DNA of 64,000 nt from Bonia amplexicaulis (taxonomy: Eukaryota > Streptophyta > Magnoliopsida > Poales > Poaceae): the NCBI GenBank assembly GCA_036346245.1, contig CM070752.1:11769460-11833459 (forward strand), written 5' to 3'. Under the pieces are notes generated by a model that saw only the letters and a list, made by a program, of their open reading frames with translations, was not told the DNA's origin and did not search any database. Both the position numbers and the translations under genes were made by a program. Below, in pieces: positions 59,765 to 64,000 of this stretch (position 1 is the first letter of the stretch; every line of letters starts with the position of its first letter).

Positions 59765-60030
59765 ATCACAGACGAGTTTTTACTAAAAACCGTCTGTGAA
59801 TTATCTTATCACAGACGGTGTTTAGTAACAAACCGTCGTGATAATTTGGGATTATCACGACGGTTCTTAATACGGACCGCTCAGGATAATAGTATCACGA
59901 GACGGTTCATAGGTATGAACCGTCTGTGATACTTTTTTTCGCCGACGCCACCAACACAGGCGGTGTTCAAATTAAAACCGTCTATATTACTATCTGTCGC
60001 AGACGGTTTTATAAAACCGTCTGTGATTTG
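59765..60030. repeat. Right subterminal repeat array of the CACTA element
   Basis: TATCACAGACG, ACCGTCTGTGAT, ATTATCACGACGG and TATCACGAGACGG repeats occur on both strands, matching the left array in theme but in fewer copies. Confidence 0.85.
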
Positions 60031-60060
60031 CCGTCTAGTATTAGCCTTTCTGTAGTAGTG

Positions 60061-60619
60061 ACCCTTCTAGTATGTTCATGGCACACTTGGTTTACTCTTA
60101 AGTTAAAAAGGAGAGAGATATTATGTTCGCAGGATACTATAGAGTGCAAGCAGGGGACACACTCCGAGATCCAATCCGCCTGTTAGGCTGTTGAACGGCT
60201 CGGATCAATATGTCAAATATGAGCTTACACAAGATACATCCCAGGATCAATTGCCACTATGTCTTGTAGTGCTACATTATCCTGATCTGAAACACAGTTC
60301 CGTGAGGGAGTACTGTTAAGATATCACTTTATTGGAGATTCCGTGCATTATCGCAGGACATCGTAGAGCTTTTGCGACATATAGTAGCCTTTTGCAATTG
60401 TAGTTAGTCTTATACTAAATCCACATAGAGAGAATGAGAGATGAAGAAACTACTCTTGGTACATACTAGTGAGTGCGTTTTTTTTAGCTGTGGCTGATGG
60501 TTTTTGACTCTATCATAAGTATTTATACGAATAAATCAAATGTCAATAAGATATTTTGAAATAACGGTGTAAAAATCATCATATTTATTTGTTAAAAAAC
60601 CTATAAACTATAGACTAAA
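60061..60619. other. Intergenic DNA, nothing recognised
   Basis: No gene, RNA or clear repeat is seen. The first bases complete the CACTA target duplication. Confidence 0.5.
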
Positions 60620-60915
60620 AAGAACGATGGCATGGTATAGCCGAGTCGATTTATTGTGATCGTTTGACTTCGACCACAACTTCGGTTTATTTTTACTATT
60701 CATAAATTCGTCTTTTTCTGAACTTTTGGCTTTTTTTGAGCTTTTTTGCCTGTTCTTTTTTCCCGTATTCGTTTGCGTTGTATGTGATGGGCTAACATAT
60801 TTTTTATATTTTTTAATTTTTTTAAATTTAATTATGTTAAATAAGTCTCTGTCATTCTGATGTTTTTCGATCATTCTGTGCTTTTCAGCCATAAGCCACA
60901 AAAATAAGCCCAAAT
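60620..60915 (-). repeat. Dispersed repeat family B copy
   Basis: On the minus strand it reads CAGCCATAAGCCAC-complement, TTATTTAACATAATTAAAT, CCATCACATACAACGCAAAC and AAAAAAGAACAGGCAAAAAAGC. This is the same order as at 13992 and 62935. The 119-codon minus frame over it is a chance opening. Confidence 0.65.
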
Positions 60916-61110
60916 GATTAGCTGAGGCTGTTTCAACTGTACTCAGCACGTCCGGCATGCGAACCAATCACTAGCAATTGCACAACAGAAATGGGGATTT
61001 ATGAGGCCAGCTGTCCTTTTTCATCTAGAAAGACATGATGTTTAATTCTCTCAGCTTGACTTTTGTATGCAAGAGAATTACAGAACCTATGGCTGCACAC
61101 AGGTGCTCTC

Positions 61111-61350
61111 GTATCTACTCCCTCTCAATCATAAAAGAAAATCGTTTAGACATTGACACGATGACAAGACACAATTTTAATTACTAATTTATATTATAAT
61201 AAATTTATAAAATCTAACAAAATTACACTTTTATAAAAATTCTTTTAAGATAAATCTATGCATAGTGATTTCATGTGTTCAATCAAAATATTAAAAAAGT
61301 AATTGATAGCTAAAGTTTTAAAAAATTAACTACATTTTTTTTACAGGAGA
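61111..61350. mobile_element. Stowaway-type MITE
   Basis: TA then CTCCCTCTCAATCATAAAAG, AAAATCGTTTAGACATTGAC opens the element, a familiar Stowaway start. The other end is diverged (CTAAAGTTTTAAAAAATTAA then ACAGGAGA). The interior is AT-rich. Confidence 0.6.
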
Positions 61351-61626
61351 TAGTAGCAGATTGTGCGGGAAATGGAACAATAGAACGTACGGAAGAAGCA
61401 AAGGTATTTGGGCAGCTATTCCCAGCTATGTAGCCCTCTTTTCCATGCGGCGATTTTGTTTGTACTTGAGGTTTCAATGCTCAACTACGTACGCTTGAGA
61501 GGACCGAATGCGTACCTAAAACTGCTGTTATTGACTATTGTTACGCACAAGTTTTTTCATTTTTTCATGCAGAATAATGGATGCGACATATTTATTTTCT
61601 TATTCAGTGGAGGTTACTGCAGCGCT

Positions 61627-61964
61627 GGGCCTATTTGATATGGCTGCGGCTTATGTTATTTGATTGAAAATTTTAAATTTTAGCTGTTTACGACAGAGAT
61701 TACGCAGAGAGATACTCGCTTGCGATTTTGATTGATACAGATGTTGGATTTTTAACATGTACTACAATTAACTTGTAGATTCTGTCTTGAAAAAAATACT
61801 CCGTTTGAAAGTTAGGTACTGTAGCAAAAGCTAAAAGCTGCTTTTAGAAGCTGTTAAAGAATAAGCTATGTATCTCTTATTCCTTAACTCTCTCTTATAA
61901 TAAGCTAAAAACCAAAATCCATAGTAAAAATAAAAAATCACAGCACTTTTAAATAGAGCCTACA
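61627..61964 (+). repeat. Dispersed repeat family A copy
   Basis: The left end GGGCCTATTTGATATGGCTG and right end TTTTAAATAGAGCC form an inverted pair. Between them are CTGTTTACGACAGAGATTAC, ATACTCGCTTGCGATTTTG, AACTTGTAGATTCTGTCTTG and TTTGAAAGTTAGGTACTGTA in plus orientation. It is longer than other members because of extra sequence before the right end. Confidence 0.65.
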
Positions 61965-62349
61965 TGACACTACTATTATTAGGGATATATCTAGTTCAAA
62001 CCTCTGTTCAACCAGTATTAATATATATGCAACTATATATATACCCGCTTTCTATTCAGATGGCTCAGTCATGAGTAGTATTTTCAAACTAATTAGAGGC
62101 GGATGATCGATGCGATTAACTTTAATTTTTCTGCGTTACTAATAATTCAGACACAATTAATCTCACCACAATCTTCTAGAAACCCATATATGCATGCTCC
62201 CCACATGTCGACACATTACATTGACACAAAAACTGCCTCAAACACCTTTATTTGCCCATAAAACAAACGCATCATGATCAAGCGAACTAAAGTGCCATTT
62301 TTTTTTGGGGCAGTAGCATGCACCATCAGCTGGCACCTAGCTCAAGGCT

Positions 62350-62590
62350 TGTTATTTTTAGTTACGGCTTATAGCTTTTAGCTAAAATTTTTGAATTTTG
62401 GCTGTTTACGGTACAGATTACGGAGAGAGATACTCACTTACGATTTTGGTTGGTACAAATGTTGGACTTTTAATGTGTACTACGTTTAACTTGTAGACCC
62501 TGTCTTGAGAAAATATTCCGTTTGAAAGTTAGGTACTGTAACAAAAATCAAAAGCCGTCCGACTTTTGACTTGCCAAACAGGCCCATAGT
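62350..62590 (+). repeat. Dispersed repeat family A copy
   Basis: Well preserved plus-orientation copy: CTTATAGCTTTTAGCTAAAA, CTGTTTACGGTACAGATTAC, GAGAGAGATACTCACTTACG, TTTAACTTGTAGACCCTGTC and TTTGAAAGTTAGGTACTGTA, ending GCCAAACAGGCCC. Confidence 0.7.
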
Positions 62591-62934
62591 AACTCCCCAC
62601 CCAAAAGGTCAAGACATCGTCCTGTACCAATGCTCACTAAGTGAGTCGCACATGCAGTCCTAGCCATTAGTCTCCGTGAATAAAAGCTTCCAACACGGAC
62701 CAGTTAGTTTTGGTCATCTCGCACGTTTGGATGATCGCTCGCGTTTGACTATAGATGTCGCTTGCAGTTTAGGAACTCTTGCGCCACGCATCGACCCGGG
62801 TCAGGTCCAAGGTGTGGGGCCCACATCCAGTCCAAAAGCTGCGTCAGGTCGGCACGTGGCAAGGACGATGCTAAACTACGGTTCAGCTGCGCGTGACTCC
62901 ACCCATTTGAAGGGTCTAAAGATTGATGATCGGT

Positions 62935-63195
62935 TCGGCGGAAAGCTGAAAGCTTATAATTTGAAAACTTGAATGATCGAAAAAACAATGTAATGAGAGA
63001 TGCTTATTTAACATAATTAAATTTAAAAAAATTGAAAAATATAAAAATATGTTAGCCCATCACAGACAACGCAAACAAATATGAGAAAAAAAGAACCGAC
63101 AAAAAAGCTCAAAAAAATTAAAAATTCAGAAAAAGACGAAATTATAAATAGTACAAAAATAAACTTAAGCTATAAGCTTAAACTATGTTGAACAC
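62935..63195 (+). repeat. Dispersed repeat family B copy
   Basis: Carries TGCTTATTTAACATAATTAA, CCATCACAGACAACGCAAAC, AAAAAGAACCGACAAAAAAG and AGAAAAAGACGAAATTATAA in plus orientation, ending with AGCTATAAGCTTAAACTA. It is non-coding. Confidence 0.7.
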
Positions 63196-63199
63196 CACT

Positions 63200-64000
63200 A
63201 GCAGCAGAAGCAGAAACAGAAGCAGAAGCAGTATAAAGCAATTTGAGTCAAACACGCTTGGGCTCAGCTAAGCTAGCGAGCAATTAGCAGACCAGACCAC
63301 ACTGCATTAGCCATCATTAGCATTGCATTACGCGCATAATTAGTGGAATAGTCATGGATCACATACATTTGCAACATCAAGACCAGAAATGTTGCTGCTG
63401 CTTCGACTGTCGATACTAGACAGCACGCCACCTAAGCCGCTCCTAGGCGACTCAGGGAGCGACCATGTCGTCCCAAAAAAACACCTCTCGTCATTGTGTT
63501 TTCTCCCTCGCTGTCGCCACTCATCGATCACTAGATTACGATTTTTCTTTATTTTATTTTATTTTATTTTTTCTAAGTGCTACAAGTTAGTTGTTTCTTA
63601 ATCACTCATCCAAACATAATCAAGGGAAGAGGGACCAGACATCCATTAATTCGTAAATGTAAAGCAGCAGATGTACTGGTTAATGGCTCTGCATGGCGTG
63701 GCAAGCATTAGCTAGCACAGAAATTAATATAGCATCTAATAATAATAATAATAATCTAAAAGTAGCTAGATGAGGACCGCTCGTGATAGGGGATCGAGTA
63801 GGTTGGTAAAAACTACTGTACACGGGTCTTGCTGTGTTCCATCGACGTCGACTCCTAAATATCCATACGCATCATTGGTAGGAGGAGGAGGAGGAGGAGG
63901 GAGAGGCAAATATCTTCGGCTACTTTCTTGCATCCATGAACGGCTGTAATTGTCAGCTATGCAGCCAGCTGAGTGATCATGAAGCTTGACGTACGTCGTG
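63200..64000. other. Intergenic DNA with short microsatellites
   Basis: AGCAGAAGCAGAAACAGAAG repeats lie at 63201-63230, a (TAA)n run at 63738-63755 and a (GGA)n run at 63880-63903. No gene is recognised before the window ends. Confidence 0.5.

Larger units (their letters stand above)
57661..60060 (-). mobile_element. Complete CACTA-type DNA transposon (non-autonomous)
   Basis: The element begins CACTACTACAG and ends CTGTAGTAGTG, perfect 11-bp CACTA termini. ACC flanks both sides (57658-57660 and 60061-60063), the 3-bp target duplication expected for CACTA/En-Spm. Subterminal regions (57680-58140 and 59765-60030) are dense in CACAGACGG and related repeats. It is 2400 bp and lacks a TNP2-like transposase, but keeps Ulp1-like exons on the minus strand. 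It would need a transposase supplied elsewhere. Confidence 0.93.

Overview
This window is plant nuclear DNA, almost certainly from a grass and probably close to rice (Oryzeae). The reasons are intron-rich genes with GT-AG borders, grass-type protein families, and grass transposable elements: Ty1/copia LTR elements, a CACTA element, hAT-like elements, a Helitron, Stowaway-type MITEs and long AT-rich intergenic tracts. There are no operons, tRNAs, rRNAs or CRISPR arrays. The species cannot be named from the sequence alone.

Three protein-coding genes look intact, and each can be assembled exon by exon with phases that agree. (1) A TGA/HBP-1b class bZIP transcription factor lies on + at 15424-20092 (8 coding exons, 334 aa), with two further 5' leader exons from about 14.5 kb. 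(2) A soluble ABC ATPase of the plant ABCI19/20/21 (CAF16-like) type lies on - at 33100-30366 (7 exons, 323 aa, one GC-AG intron). (3) A galactinol synthase lies on - at 41386-40072 (4 exons, 332 aa), with TATA, DRE and heat-shock-like motifs upstream. They do not form one pathway. The TGA factor is a defence/as-1 type regulator, galactinol synthase starts raffinose synthesis under water or heat stress, and the ABCI protein is a non-membrane ATPase. From memory, TGA, galactinol synthase and plastid S1 genes are also near one another on rice chromosome 3; this could not be checked.

Two broken genes are visible. One is a 5'-truncated, intron-bearing copy of the plastid ribosomal protein S1 gene (50400-52540), directly after a decayed copia element. 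The other is the first part of a bHLH transcription factor gene on - (37159-36600), cut off inside the basic region.

The rest is repeats and mobile DNA. 1-14 kb: intergenic, with hAT-like elements, MITEs, a non-autonomous Helitron, an (ATAC)n tract and a 31-bp minisatellite. 13.1-14.3 kb: palindromes and hairpin clusters upstream of the TGA gene. 20.9 kb: a second hairpin cluster downstream of it. 22.9-29.1 kb: a chimeric copia remnant with dissimilar LTRs. 38.2-39.6 kb: a diverged tandem duplication and a 310-bp foldback. 43.0-48.6 kb: a C-rich block, then two tandem arrays with complementary core motifs on either side of an LTR relic. 48.6-50.1 kb: copia reverse transcriptase/RNase H relic plus the start of its 3' LTR. 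57661-60060: a complete CACTA element with ACC target duplications, palindromic ends and Ulp1 protease-like exons. Both ends of the window carry copies of two short dispersed repeat families.
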